Below, piece by piece: positions 37,287 to 46,019 of a DNA stretch of 64,000 nucleotides. The stretch lies in assembly GCF_014647635.1 (NCBI RefSeq), contig NZ_BMPO01000002.1, forward strand, positions 558,001 to 622,000, in the 5' to 3' direction. Under the pieces are notes generated by a model that saw only the letters and a list, made by a program, of their open reading frames with translations, had not been told where the DNA came from and searched no databases. The DNA comes from Pseudomonas matsuisoli. GTDB taxonomy: Bacteria > Pseudomonadota > Gammaproteobacteria > Pseudomonadales > Pseudomonadaceae. Numbering within the stretch: position 1 is the first letter of the stretch; every line of letters begins with the position of its first letter. The position numbers were made by a program, and so were the translations under genes.

Positions 37287-37664
37287 TCAATGCGCCAGCG
37301 CTGCCTCCGCGGCGCGCAACTCGGCTTGGGCTTCCTCTAACTTGGCTTGCCGCTTGGCGATTTTTTCGCCACCCCCGCCCTCGGCTTTTTCCGCCTCCAG
37401 CTCGGCGGACCGCTCGCTTACTTTGGCTTGTGCTTCTGCAACCGCTTGACGGCGTTCTCTCACGAGCTTTTCGTCCGTGCAATTGGCCTGTAGCTTCGCT
37501 AGCGCCGTTGCCATTCCCTCTGCCTTGCGATCATGACCAGCGGCTCTGGCCGCTTCGATCTCATGTTGAAGGCTGGCTGATTTCTGCGCGCAGCGAGGGT
37601 TGTCAGCGGCCAATACCACGTTAGGGAATAGGGCCAGGACCGCGCAAAAATAGAGAACCTTCAT
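37287..37664 (-). CDS. DUF1090-family periplasmic protein
   Basis: The 125-residue product has a signal peptide (cleavage after VVLAA, about residue 20) and a long charged coiled coil. The DUF1090 pattern is visible: CAQKSASLQHEIEAARAAGH, LAKLQANCTDEKL, RSAELEAEKAEGGGGEKIAKR in part. Two Cys could form a disulfide. YqjC of Escherichia coli belongs to this family; no function is established. Confidence 0.85.
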   Translation of the reverse strand: MKVLYFCAVLALFPNVVLAADNPRCAQKSASLQHEIEAARAAGHDRKAEGMATALAKLQANCTDEKLVRERRQAVAEAQAKVSERSAELEAEKAEGGGGEKIAKRQAKLEEAQAELRAAEAALAH

Positions 37665-37897
37665 GGATTACCTCGCAAGATGAATGATTCGGTTAAGCAT
37701 AGGTCAGCTAAGCGCACCGGGTACCAGTGGGGCGCTCCTGCTCAGGCAACGCCGCGAACTAGGCCGGCGTACACTGCACGAATGGTTTGAAACGCGCCCC
37801 AAAAATAATCAGGGCCCTGTTAGCGCTCGTGGATCAGTGCCTTTCAGGAACAACCATGGCACCGCAGGCCCTATCTGTTCGAGGTTAAAAGCAAACA

Positions 37898-39034
37898 ATG
37901 CCTGTTCGACATCTCACCGCTGCTCTACTGTTTCTCACGATCATTGGCACAGCGAAGGCTGGAGACGTCTCGTCGAAGGCGCGTATAGCGTTCGATCCGG
38001 TGATCCAAGCGTTCGATATTCCTGGACTCGTGGTCGGCGTGACGCGCAACGGCGTGCACGACTTCTATGTAGTCGGAGAAGCCTCTCGTGCAGACCACGT
38101 CCCTGTAACACCTGACACCCTTTTTGAGCTGGGCTCCATCAGCAAGTTGTTCAACGTCACCTTGGCGGCGTTAGCTGAGCAACGCGGCGCGTTGCGGCTC
38201 GAAGATTCGGTGGCCAAACACGTCTGCGCAAGCACATGCACGATCGGTGATGACCTCACCTTGCTGGACCTCGCAACCCATCATTCGGGAGGGTTGCCGC
38301 TGCAAGTGCCCGAAGGCATCAGCGATACCGCGGGCGTGGTGAACTGGTTGAAAGACTGGGTGCCTCCCCAGCCGGGCGCGCGGAGTTATTCCAATATCAG
38401 CATCGGTCTGCTGGGGTATCTCGCTGCGGACTCACTGGGTCTGTCCTACAAGCAGGCTGCGCAGACGGTGCTGTTCCCTGCGTTCGGTTTGCAGAACACG
38501 TGGGTCGACGTACCCCCAGAGGCGATGCAGGGCTATGCGTTCGGTTACGAACGAAAGACAGATAAGCCTATCCGAGTGACCCCAGGTGTTCTGGACGCTG
38601 AAGCCTATGGCGTGAAATCGAACGCACGGGACATGCTCAGATTCCTCGACGTTGAACTCGGGCAGGGAAACGCGCCTGACGAACTGCGAAAAGCGGTGGC
38701 TCGAACGCAGCTAGGGCAATTCAATACAGCTGAATTCACACAAGCCATGGTTTGGGAACGCTACCCGTGGCCTATCGATGTCGAGACGGTGGTGGCCGGG
38801 AATGGGCCCGACTTCATCTTGAAGCCACAACCCGTGACGCCGGTCGATCCGCATTTGGCGAAGGCCCGTGACGTGATCCTGAACAAGACAGGGTCGACGA
38901 ATGGCTTTGGTGGTTACGTCGCCATGGTTCCGAGCGAGGGTCTCGGCATCGTGGTGCTGGCGAACAGGAACTATCCGAACGACGCACGGGTGAAAGCGAC
39001 CTACACGCTGATCGAATCGCTGCTGAGCCAATAG
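37898..39034 (+). CDS. ampC: Class C beta-lactamase (AmpC type)
   Basis: The 378-residue product has a signal peptide ending near AKAG (about residue 22) and all three class C motifs: S80-I-S-K83 (in FELGSISK), Y164-S-N and K330-T-G. The length is normal for AmpC. It acts in the periplasm as a serine cephalosporinase. No ampR lies beside it, unlike the usual inducible arrangement, so regulation is probably constitutive or by another locus. The start is the ATG at 37898; its ribosome site is weak. Confidence 0.92.
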   Translation: MPVRHLTAALLFLTIIGTAKAGDVSSKARIAFDPVIQAFDIPGLVVGVTRNGVHDFYVVGEASRADHVPVTPDTLFELGSISKLFNVTLAALAEQRGALRLEDSVAKHVCASTCTIGDDLTLLDLATHHSGGLPLQVPEGISDTAGVVNWLKDWVPPQPGARSYSNISIGLLGYLAADSLGLSYKQAAQTVLFPAFGLQNTWVDVPPEAMQGYAFGYERKTDKPIRVTPGVLDAEAYGVKSNARDMLRFLDVELGQGNAPDELRKAVARTQLGQFNTAEFTQAMVWERYPWPIDVETVVAGNGPDFILKPQPVTPVDPHLAKARDVILNKTGSTNGFGGYVAMVPSEGLGIVVLANRNYPNDARVKATYTLIESLLSQ

Positions 39035-39129
39035 TTCTGCGTCCGGTGCATCGATCATCCGTGCTCTGATCTCGCTGCCGAATGTTAGGAAATTTTTTTT
39101 CGATACGCTGCATCCAACCCTGTATCTGG

Positions 39130-39179
39130 CGGGTAGTACGAGTAGCGGCACTGTTGCCGCCCAATCGGATTACTACCCG
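39130..39179. promoter_or_regulatory. 9-bp inverted repeat upstream of the DUF3455 gene
   Basis: CGGGTAGTA at 39130 and TACTACCCG at 39171 form a perfect 9-bp inverted repeat with a 32-bp spacer. The right arm reaches the ribosome site (GGAG) of the DUF3455 gene, so in RNA the stem could mask translation. It could instead be a DNA operator. A possible ECF-type promoter (TGCATCCAA at about 39109) lies just upstream; this is weak. Confidence 0.45.
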
Positions 39180-39190
39180 GAGATAACAAG

Positions 39191-39721
39191 ATGGATGCGA
39201 AAAAGAGCTTTTGCCTGACTGCGCTGACCCTGGCCCTGGGCTGTTCCACCACCGTATTCGCGCAAAACGAGTTGCCCGAACCTGTGCGCGTACCGGACGG
39301 CAATACGGTTGCGATGGAAACCGTCGGCGTCGGCCAGATCACCTACGAGTGCGGCCCCAAGGCAGACATGCCCGGACAGATGGGCTGGGAGTTCAAAGGT
39401 CCGAAAGCGGCGCTCAACGATCGCAACGGCAAGCAGGTGGGCACCTATTACGGCCCGCCCGCGACTTGGGAATCCCAGGACGGCTCGAAGCTGACCGGAA
39501 CCCAGGTTGCCACGGCACCTGCGGGCGCAGGCAACATTCCGTATCAGTTGGTCAAAGCCAATCCCGCGGAAGGCAAAGGCGCCATGACCGGCGTTACGTA
39601 CATCCAGCGCGTGGCGACCAAAGGAGGCGTAGCACCCGCTAAATCCTGCTCCGAAGCCAACAAAGGCGCGCGTGAGGTCGTCGACTACCAGGCGGATTAT
39701 CTGTTCTGGACGGCGAAGTAA
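39191..39721 (+). CDS. DUF3455-family secreted protein
   Basis: The 176-residue product has a signal peptide (cleavage near VFAQN, residue 25) and a DUF3455 domain with VGQITYECGP, GPPATWESQDGSKLTG and TYIQRVATKGGVAP. Two Cys in the mature part could pair. DUF3455 proteins are of unknown function. It is the first gene of an operon with an ECF sigma factor and its anti-sigma factor, so it may be the factor's main target or its signal input. Confidence 0.82.
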   Translation: MDAKKSFCLTALTLALGCSTTVFAQNELPEPVRVPDGNTVAMETVGVGQITYECGPKADMPGQMGWEFKGPKAALNDRNGKQVGTYYGPPATWESQDGSKLTGTQVATAPAGAGNIPYQLVKANPAEGKGAMTGVTYIQRVATKGGVAPAKSCSEANKGAREVVDYQADYLFWTAK

Positions 39722-39752
39722 CTGTGATGCACCGGGTGAGAAGCGGCTCGAT

Positions 39753-40394
39753 ATGAGCGCCGATCACCACTATGCTCCAGGGACGCCCCGGCCCGAGCGC
39801 TGGGGTCTCCTTGATCAGACAGTGGCGGATCACGTGTCGCAACCTCCTGTATTCGACTATGAAGCGACGTTGCATGCATGCGCGCAAGGTGAGCGCTCGG
39901 CGCTGCAACGTCTTTATGTGCAAGAGGGGCCGCGCCTACTCGGGGTGGTTCAGCGAATCGTGCGAGACATCGCACTGGCCGAGGACATCGTGCACGACGC
40001 CTTTATCCGTATCTGGAAAAAAGCAGGCACTTACGACCCGGAGCGCGGATCGGCCCGGGGCTGGATTTTCAGCGTCGCACGTCATCTGGCGCTCAACGCC
40101 GTACGTAACGACGCACGTTACGTTCAACACGAGGAAGGCCATGCGAATGACACCGAGCATGCCGTCACCGAGGGCTGGCAAGCGTATACCGACACGTTCG
40201 ACTGGCGTGTCAATCCTGGCCGGGTCGAAGCCTGTCTCGAGCAATTGGAACCGGTACGGCGCAACTGCGTCTTCCATGCTTATGTCGATGGTTACTCGCA
40301 TCAGGAAATTGCCCAGCGCATCGGCGCGCCATTGGGCACGGTAAAAGCCTGGATCCGTCGCAGCCTCACCGCCCTTCGGGAATGTATCGGATGA
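39753..40394 (+). CDS. ECF RNA polymerase sigma factor (SigK-like)
   Basis: The 213-residue product has sigma region 2 (LYVQEGPRLLGVVQRIV, DIALAEDIVHDAFIRIW) and region 4 (YSHQEIAQRIGAPLGTVKAWIRRSL in part). It resembles the SigK/RskA-type ECF group. The ATG at 39753 begins the conserved part and is 31 bp after the DUF3455 stop. The stop overlaps the anti-sigma start as ATGA. It probably reads a promoter in front of the operon. Confidence 0.92.
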   Translation: MSADHHYAPGTPRPERWGLLDQTVADHVSQPPVFDYEATLHACAQGERSALQRLYVQEGPRLLGVVQRIVRDIALAEDIVHDAFIRIWKKAGTYDPERGSARGWIFSVARHLALNAVRNDARYVQHEEGHANDTEHAVTEGWQAYTDTFDWRVNPGRVEACLEQLEPVRRNCVFHAYVDGYSHQEIAQRIGAPLGTVKAWIRRSLTALRECIG

Positions 40395-41110
40395 CGATCG
40401 AATCGAACGAGCCGTTATATGAACTCGCGGGTGAATACGTGCTCGGCACCCTGACGGCGACGGAGCGCGTCGCGCTAGAACGTCGTTTGCCCCTCGAGCC
40501 CGAGCTGCGACAAGCCGTGGACTATTGGGAAGCACGATTGCTGCACCTGACCGAACTGGTGGAGCCGCAGGCGCCTTCCGAGCGCCTATGGCAACGCATT
40601 CAGCGCTCCATGGAGGTGTCGGACCAAGATGCCGTGCGCGTTGAACGGCGCCCTCGGCCGAGTCGCTGGAACAGCCTGCCGCTCTGGCGCAGTTTTACTG
40701 CGATGGGCATGGCCGCATCCTTGGTGCTGGGTATCCTGTTGTTCCTAAGGCCCCCTGCCGACCCCTCCCCGACCTGGCTGGTCGTTCTCGCGACACCGCA
40801 GGATCTGGCGCCCGGTTGGGTGGTGCAGGCCAGTCATCGGTCCCAGGAAATCGAGCTGATTCCATTGGGTATCACCCAAGTGCCTCCAGATAAGGCATTG
40901 CAGCTATGGACCAAGGCGGATGACTGGCAGGCACCCGTGTCCTTGGGATTGGTGGAACCGGGCGAACCGCTGAAGATTCGCCTCCAGGACCTGCCACCTT
41001 TGCAGTCGAATCAGCTGTTCGAACTGACGTTGGAGCAGCCTACGGGCTCGCCCACCGGCAAACCAACGGGTCCGATCCAGTTCATTGGCCGCGCGGCGAG
41101 AATGCTTTAA
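40391..41110 (+). CDS. RskA-type anti-sigma factor
   Basis: The 239-residue protein has an N-terminal cytoplasmic anti-sigma domain (LAGEYVLGTLTATERVALERR), one membrane helix (about 105-122, AMGMAASLVLGILLFL) and a periplasmic domain of about 115 residues with LQLWTKADDWQAPVSLG. The start is the ATG that overlaps the sigma stop. It holds the sigma factor at the membrane until a periplasmic signal leads to its release, probably by regulated proteolysis as in the M. tuberculosis RskA case. The signal is unknown. Confidence 0.9.
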   Translation: MTIESNEPLYELAGEYVLGTLTATERVALERRLPLEPELRQAVDYWEARLLHLTELVEPQAPSERLWQRIQRSMEVSDQDAVRVERRPRPSRWNSLPLWRSFTAMGMAASLVLGILLFLRPPADPSPTWLVVLATPQDLAPGWVVQASHRSQEIELIPLGITQVPPDKALQLWTKADDWQAPVSLGLVEPGEPLKIRLQDLPPLQSNQLFELTLEQPTGSPTGKPTGPIQFIGRAARML

Positions 41111-41143
41111 ACGCGTCTCGCCGCCGCAGAAAGCAGGCGGCTC

Positions 41144-42322
41144 TTATCGAATCCCAAGCTTGAAGACCGTCGTTTGCGTGTAGGTCTGGCCTGGGTCAAG
41201 GCGGGTGCTCGGGAAATTCGACTGATTCGGCGCGTCTGGATAATGCTGCGTTTCCAGTGTGAACGCACCCCAGTGCGGATACGCCTTACCGCCTTTGCCC
41301 TTGATGCTTCCATCGAGGAAATTACCGGTGTAGAGCTGAACACCGGGCTCCGTGGTGTAAAGCTGTAGCAAGCGCCCGGACGCCGGATCGTGTGCCTCGG
41401 CGGCCACACGGCTCGCGTCGCCCTTGGTGTCGAGCACCCAATTGAAGTCGAACCCGCGTTGCTTCGGCTCGGCGTGTACGAGTTGCTGATGGTTGTCACG
41501 GATGCGCGCGCCCAAGGGCGTGTCCTTACGAAAATCCATAGGCGTACCCGCCACCGGCGCCAGCTCCCCGGTCGGTATCAACGTCTCTTTAACCGGCGTG
41601 TAATGGGATGCATCCATACGCATGGTTTGTTCGAGAATGGTGCCATTGCCTGCACCAGCCAGGTTGAAATAACTGTGGTTGGTGAGGTTCAGCACCGTGG
41701 GTTTGTCGGTCGTGGCGCGGTACTGGATGCGCAGCTCGTTGTCATCGTTAAGGCTGTAGATGACGTGAGTCGTGAGTGTCCCGGGAAAGCCCATTTCCCC
41801 GTCTGGCGAGACGTAGGTCAGTTCGACGCCGACCCAGCCGTTCTCCTCGTGCGGCCGGATCGTCCAGATGCGCTTGTCGAACCCTTGAGTACCGCCATGC
41901 AGCGCATTCGACTTGTCGTTCTTCGGCACCTGATAGGTCGTGCCGTCCAACGTAAACGTCCCGCCATCCAGGCGGTTACCGAACCGACCGATCGTAGCGC
42001 CGAAGTAAACCGTGCCGTTTGCTTGATAACCCGCCAGATCATCGAAACCCAGCACGATGTCGTCGATCTTGCCTTGGCGATCCGGCACTTTCAGTGCCTG
42101 CAACGTCGCGCCGTAGGCAATGACCACCGCCTCCATACCATGGCTGTTGCGCAGGGTGTACTGACCGATTTCCTGACCTTGGGGCGTGCGGTCGAAGGTT
42201 CCGGGCTGGCCCGAAAGCCCATCCGCGGCGGCACTAAAACTCGTCATCATCAATGCGCATCCCAATGTGCACAGCGCCAGCGTGCAGTGTGGCCAGCGTA
42301 CCTTACTGTTGGTTCGACTCAT
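41144..42322 (-). CDS. galM: Periplasmic aldose 1-epimerase (mutarotase)
   Basis: The 392-residue enzyme has a signal peptide (cleavage near SAAADG, residue 34) and a GalM fold with FGATIGRFGNRL, YQVPKNDKSNALHGGTQGFD in part, LTNHSYFNL and the downstream Glu region. It interconverts alpha and beta anomers of aldoses. The start at 42322 has GGAG 8 nt upstream; the ATG 6 nt earlier sits too close to it. It is the last gene of the L-arabinose operon, so it probably acts on L-arabinose in the periplasm. Confidence 0.9.
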   Translation of the reverse strand: MSRTNSKVRWPHCTLALCTLGCALMMTSFSAAADGLSGQPGTFDRTPQGQEIGQYTLRNSHGMEAVVIAYGATLQALKVPDRQGKIDDIVLGFDDLAGYQANGTVYFGATIGRFGNRLDGGTFTLDGTTYQVPKNDKSNALHGGTQGFDKRIWTIRPHEENGWVGVELTYVSPDGEMGFPGTLTTHVIYSLNDDNELRIQYRATTDKPTVLNLTNHSYFNLAGAGNGTILEQTMRMDASHYTPVKETLIPTGELAPVAGTPMDFRKDTPLGARIRDNHQQLVHAEPKQRGFDFNWVLDTKGDASRVAAEAHDPASGRLLQLYTTEPGVQLYTGNFLDGSIKGKGGKAYPHWGAFTLETQHYPDAPNQSNFPSTRLDPGQTYTQTTVFKLGIR

Positions 42323-42335
42323 GATCATTCTCCGC

Positions 42336-43307
42336 TCAGCGTTGCTTCAGACGGTCGATGATTACCGCGAGCAGCAGGATCGTGCCGCGGATGACGTACT
42401 GGTAAAACGTGTCGATGTTCTTGAGGTTCATTGCATTTTCGATGATGGCGAGAATCAGCACGCCCGCAATCACATGGCGGATCATCCCCACCCCGCCTGC
42501 TAGGGAAACGCCACCCAACACACAGGCTGAAATAACGGTCAGCTCGAAACCCTGCCCGATCATTGGCTGGCCGGAGGTCATGCGCGAGGCCAACACCACG
42601 CCCGCCAGCGCCGCAACCAAGCCATGCACGGTGAAGATGATGATCTTGGTACGGTCCACCTGGACGCCCGCCAGCAGCGCTGCTTCCTGGTTACCCCCAA
42701 TGGCCATAGTGTTGCGACCGAACGTCGTGTAATTCAGCAGCCAGCCAAAAAAGACGAAGCACACCACGGTGATCACGATCGGCACCGGCACGCCCAGCAG
42801 CATGCCGTTACCGAAGTAGAAGAACTCCGGCTGCATGACCCCGACCGCTTTGCCATTGGAAAAGATGTACCCCGCCCCGCGCACGATCTGCATCGTCGCC
42901 AGCGTTGCAATCAATGCATTGATACGCAGCTTGGCGATGACGATCCCGTTCACCAGCCCTACGCATAGCCCAAGGCCCAAAGCCGCCGCCACGCCAAGCG
43001 GCACGCTTCCTGTATCGCGCATGACCACCGCCGCGACTACGCCGGAACACGCCACGACCGAACCCACAGAAAGGTCAAAATGCCCGGATGCCAGGCAATA
43101 CAGCATCGTGCAAGCCGCGATGCCCACCGTCGAGATAGCGAGGCCCAGCCCCCGCATGTTGAGCGGTGAGAGGAAGTTTTCGATGAAAACAGCCGATAGC
43201 AAAAAGATCAGCAGCGCCGCCAACGGCATTGCCCAGTCATTGAAGAAACGGCGCAGGTTCAATTGTCGACGGGGCGTGTCGTTCAGCGCAGTGTGTTGAG
43301 TCGCCAT
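42336..43307 (-). CDS. araH: L-arabinose ABC transporter permease
   Basis: The 323-residue membrane protein has about eight to ten helices and the family motif GHFDLSVGSVVACSGV and GRNTMAIGGNQEAALLAGV. It is closest in layout to AraH/RbsC-type sugar permeases. The ATG at 43307 has GAGG 6 nt upstream; a GTG two codons earlier is a weaker choice. It lies 30 bp after araG. Confidence 0.93.
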   Translation of the reverse strand: MATQHTALNDTPRRQLNLRRFFNDWAMPLAALLIFLLSAVFIENFLSPLNMRGLGLAISTVGIAACTMLYCLASGHFDLSVGSVVACSGVVAAVVMRDTGSVPLGVAAALGLGLCVGLVNGIVIAKLRINALIATLATMQIVRGAGYIFSNGKAVGVMQPEFFYFGNGMLLGVPVPIVITVVCFVFFGWLLNYTTFGRNTMAIGGNQEAALLAGVQVDRTKIIIFTVHGLVAALAGVVLASRMTSGQPMIGQGFELTVISACVLGGVSLAGGVGMIRHVIAGVLILAIIENAMNLKNIDTFYQYVIRGTILLLAVIIDRLKQR

Positions 43308-43337
43308 AGGCACCTCGATGCGATTGTTCTTGTGGAT

Positions 43338-44852
43338 TCACGCACGCTTGCGCGGCAGGGCCAGGTTCAGCAGTCGGCTTTCGTCGGCTTCGTCGTGAAG
43401 GACTTCGCCGGTCAACGCGCCCTCACTCATCACCAGAATGCGATCGGAGATGCCGATCACTTCCATGAGATCGCTCGACACCACGATCACCGCGATGCCA
43501 TCGGCCGCCAGACTGTGAATGATCTGGTAGATCTCAGCCTTGGCACCGATATCGATCCCCCGCGTCGGTTCGTCGAGCAGGAGCACTTTCATGGGTACCG
43601 ACAACCATCGGCCGAGGATGGCCTTCTGCTGGTTGCCACCCGAGAGATAGAGGATCTGTTGCTCCGGTGAGGGCGTTTTCACATTCAATTCGCGGATGCG
43701 TTGCACCGCGTTCTCTCGCTCCCACCGGTTGCTGAGCACGCAGCGCAGGCGCGCATGTTGGTGGCGAGCGGCAATATTGATGTTTTCCGCCACGCTGGCG
43801 GTCGGCACGATGCCTTCCTTCTTGCGATCCTCCGGGCACAGCAGGATGCCGGCGTCGATCGCTTCACGCGGTGAGTTCAGTGCTAGCGGGCGACCTTCGA
43901 GGCGCACCTCGCCGGCGCGTCGTTTCGCCAAGCCAGCGAGCAAGCGCATGAGCTCGGTCCTCCCTGCGCCGACCAGGCCGAAGAATCCAAGGACCTCTCC
44001 TCCTTTCAGGGTAAAGCTGACCGGCAGTTGCAATCCGGGACCAAGCAGCCCATCGACGTGCAATACCTCGTCGCATATCGGTCGTGGGCGATAGTTGTAG
44101 ATGTCCTCGATATCGCGCCCAACCATGCAGGTCACCAGTTGATCTTGCGTCAATCCCTCCACCGTCTCGAAGGTACGCACGTGGCGGCCATCCTTGAACA
44201 CGGTGATGGCGTCGCAAATGCGGAAGATCTCCTCCATGCGGTGCGAGACGTACAGCACGATATGCCCCTCATCGCGCAGACGCGCGATGATCGTCATGAG
44301 CCGATCGATCTCGCGGGCCGACAAGCTGCTCGTTGGCTCGTCGAAGGCAATCACGTGGGCGTTACGCGACATTGCCTTGGCAATCTCCACGAGCTGACGC
44401 TGGCCGAGCGACAAGCTCCCAAGCCGTGTCTCCGGCGCAATTTCCCCCGCAAGCCCGGCGAGCAATTCGCGCGCACGGTTGGCCATGGCGCGTTTGTCGA
44501 CGATGCCAAAACGCGATGGCATGTGACCCAGAAGCAGGTTTTCCGCAACCGTCATCTCGGGAACCAGGTGCAATTCCTGGTGAATGACGGCGATCCCGCT
44601 GGCGATACTGTCGGCCGCCGAACGAAAACTCAGCGGGCGCTCACCCATCTGCAAATGGCCATGGCTCGGCGTATAGGCGCCGCCGAGTATCTTGAGCAAG
44701 GTCGACTTGCCCGCACCGTTCTCGCCAATCAGCGCGTGCACACTACCTGGCTGTACCGCGAAGGAAATGTCGGACAAGGCCCGGACGCCAGGGAACTGCT
44801 TGCCTATGCCTTCGAAGCGAAGGCTCTCGCCCTCTTTACTGCGTTCCACCAT
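43338..44852 (-). CDS. araG: L-arabinose ABC transporter ATP-binding protein
   Basis: The 504-residue protein is a tandem ABC ATPase. The first half has Walker A GENGAGKST, signature LSLGQRQLVEIAKA and Walker B VIAFDEPTSSL. The second has a degenerate Walker A (GLVGAGRTEL), signature LSGGNQQKAILGRW and VLLLDEPTRGID. This matches AraG/RbsA/MglA. It lies between araF and araH and powers the AraFGH importer. Confidence 0.95.
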   Translation of the reverse strand: MVERSKEGESLRFEGIGKQFPGVRALSDISFAVQPGSVHALIGENGAGKSTLLKILGGAYTPSHGHLQMGERPLSFRSAADSIASGIAVIHQELHLVPEMTVAENLLLGHMPSRFGIVDKRAMANRARELLAGLAGEIAPETRLGSLSLGQRQLVEIAKAMSRNAHVIAFDEPTSSLSAREIDRLMTIIARLRDEGHIVLYVSHRMEEIFRICDAITVFKDGRHVRTFETVEGLTQDQLVTCMVGRDIEDIYNYRPRPICDEVLHVDGLLGPGLQLPVSFTLKGGEVLGFFGLVGAGRTELMRLLAGLAKRRAGEVRLEGRPLALNSPREAIDAGILLCPEDRKKEGIVPTASVAENINIAARHQHARLRCVLSNRWERENAVQRIRELNVKTPSPEQQILYLSGGNQQKAILGRWLSVPMKVLLLDEPTRGIDIGAKAEIYQIIHSLAADGIAVIVVSSDLMEVIGISDRILVMSEGALTGEVLHDEADESRLLNLALPRKRA

Positions 44853-44912
44853 GATGATCTCCGTAGCCTCGCGCCAGGCACGAGGCGTAGAAAGCGGGTA
44901 CTAGCGGATATT

Positions 44913-44939
44913 GCGCACGCGCGTTGCCGCGCGTGGCGC
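44913..44939 (-). other. GC-rich stem-loop between araF and araG
   Basis: On the plus strand GCGCACGCGCG and CGCGCGTGGCGC pair around a TTGC loop, with one bulged base. It lies just after the araF stop and lacks a T-run. Such hairpins after binding-protein genes usually stabilise the upstream mRNA or damp read-through, giving more binding protein than ATPase. Confidence 0.6.
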
Positions 44940-44941
44940 GC

Positions 44942-45949
44942 TCACTGCCAAAGACCGATCTTTTCCAGTTCGGCCTGGAAGTTCTCGCGCGTGATCAGCG
45001 TCACCTCATCCATCGCGGTGTACTTGGGCGGCTCCGTGCCCGCGGTGACCCACTCGAACATCATGCGCGCCGTTTCGTAGCCCTCGATGTGCGGGCTAGG
45101 CAACATTGAGCCGAAGAAGCCGCTGTCGGGTTTCTTCAGTTCGCCAATGGCGTCGGTACCGTTGATGCCGATACCGATCACATTCGCGGCTTTGAACCCT
45201 GCACTTTCGGTGGCCCGCACGCCGCCCAGGACGGTGTTGTCGTTCATCCCTCCGATGATCAGGTTCTTCGCACCCTGAGGCAGTTTCACCAGCGCTGCGG
45301 AGGTCGAATCCATACTGCCGGGAACGTCCAGGGTCTTCTGCGGCGCGAAGAGAATCTGGCTCTCAGGGAAACCCGCAGCTTTAAGTGCGGCGACCGAACC
45401 ATCCGTGCGCTGTTTACCCGTGTCGAGCTCGTTATAGGTGTTGATCACAGCGTAGGTTTCCTTCCATTCCCAGCCGCGCTGCTTGGCTTCTGCAGCCATC
45501 GCTTCGCCCTGCTGCTCGCCCACTTCGAACGCCGCCATGCCCATGTAGGGCACGTCTTCCATGAAATTGCCCTGCGCATCGACGAAGCGGTCGTCCACCG
45601 CCATGACCTTGAGATCATTGAGCTCGGCCTTGGCCACGATGGCCGGACCGAGCGCCACGTCCGGGGTGCAGATTACGAACCCTTTGGCTCCGTTCGCGGC
45701 CAGGCTGTCGATGGCGGCGAGCGTTTTTTCGCCATCGGGTACCGCGATCTTCAAGACGGTGAAGCCTTTCTCCTTACCGGCTTTTTCGGCATACGCCCAT
45801 TCGGTCTGGAACCAGGGCTCCTCGGGCTGTTTCACCAAAAAACCAATCTTGACCTCTTCGGCCACGGTGCCCGCACTGAAACCGGCGAGGCCAACGGCCA
45901 AAGCGGTACTGCAGAGAAGGCGATTTGCGATACGGCGGGAAATGAACAT
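44942..45949 (-). CDS. araF: L-arabinose-binding periplasmic protein
   Basis: The 335-residue product has a signal peptide (cleavage near GTVAEE, residue 30) and a type I sugar-binding fold close to AraF: KIGFLVKQPEEPWFQTEW, FVICTPDVALGPAI, NTYNELDTGKQRTDGS, GGMNDNTVLGGVRA and GINGTDAI. It binds L-arabinose in the periplasm. It is preceded by the SDR gene (70 bp) and followed by a stem-loop and araG. Confidence 0.95.
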   Translation of the reverse strand: MFISRRIANRLLCSTALAVGLAGFSAGTVAEEVKIGFLVKQPEEPWFQTEWAYAEKAGKEKGFTVLKIAVPDGEKTLAAIDSLAANGAKGFVICTPDVALGPAIVAKAELNDLKVMAVDDRFVDAQGNFMEDVPYMGMAAFEVGEQQGEAMAAEAKQRGWEWKETYAVINTYNELDTGKQRTDGSVAALKAAGFPESQILFAPQKTLDVPGSMDSTSAALVKLPQGAKNLIIGGMNDNTVLGGVRATESAGFKAANVIGIGINGTDAIGELKKPDSGFFGSMLPSPHIEGYETARMMFEWVTAGTEPPKYTAMDEVTLITRENFQAELEKIGLWQ

Positions 45950-46019
45950 CGGGTGATCTCCTTTGTTGTTATCGATCGATCAACAGGCATGCCGCACCGG
46001 TGGCGGCCAGTCACGTTAC

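Noticed and set aside
41390-42361. Long plus-strand frame opposite galM
   Set aside because: The minus-strand GalM is clear by motifs and a good ribosome site; the antisense product has no family features.
44028-45080. Plus-strand frame spanning parts of araG and araF
   Set aside because: It crosses two real genes in antisense and has no motif or ribosome site.
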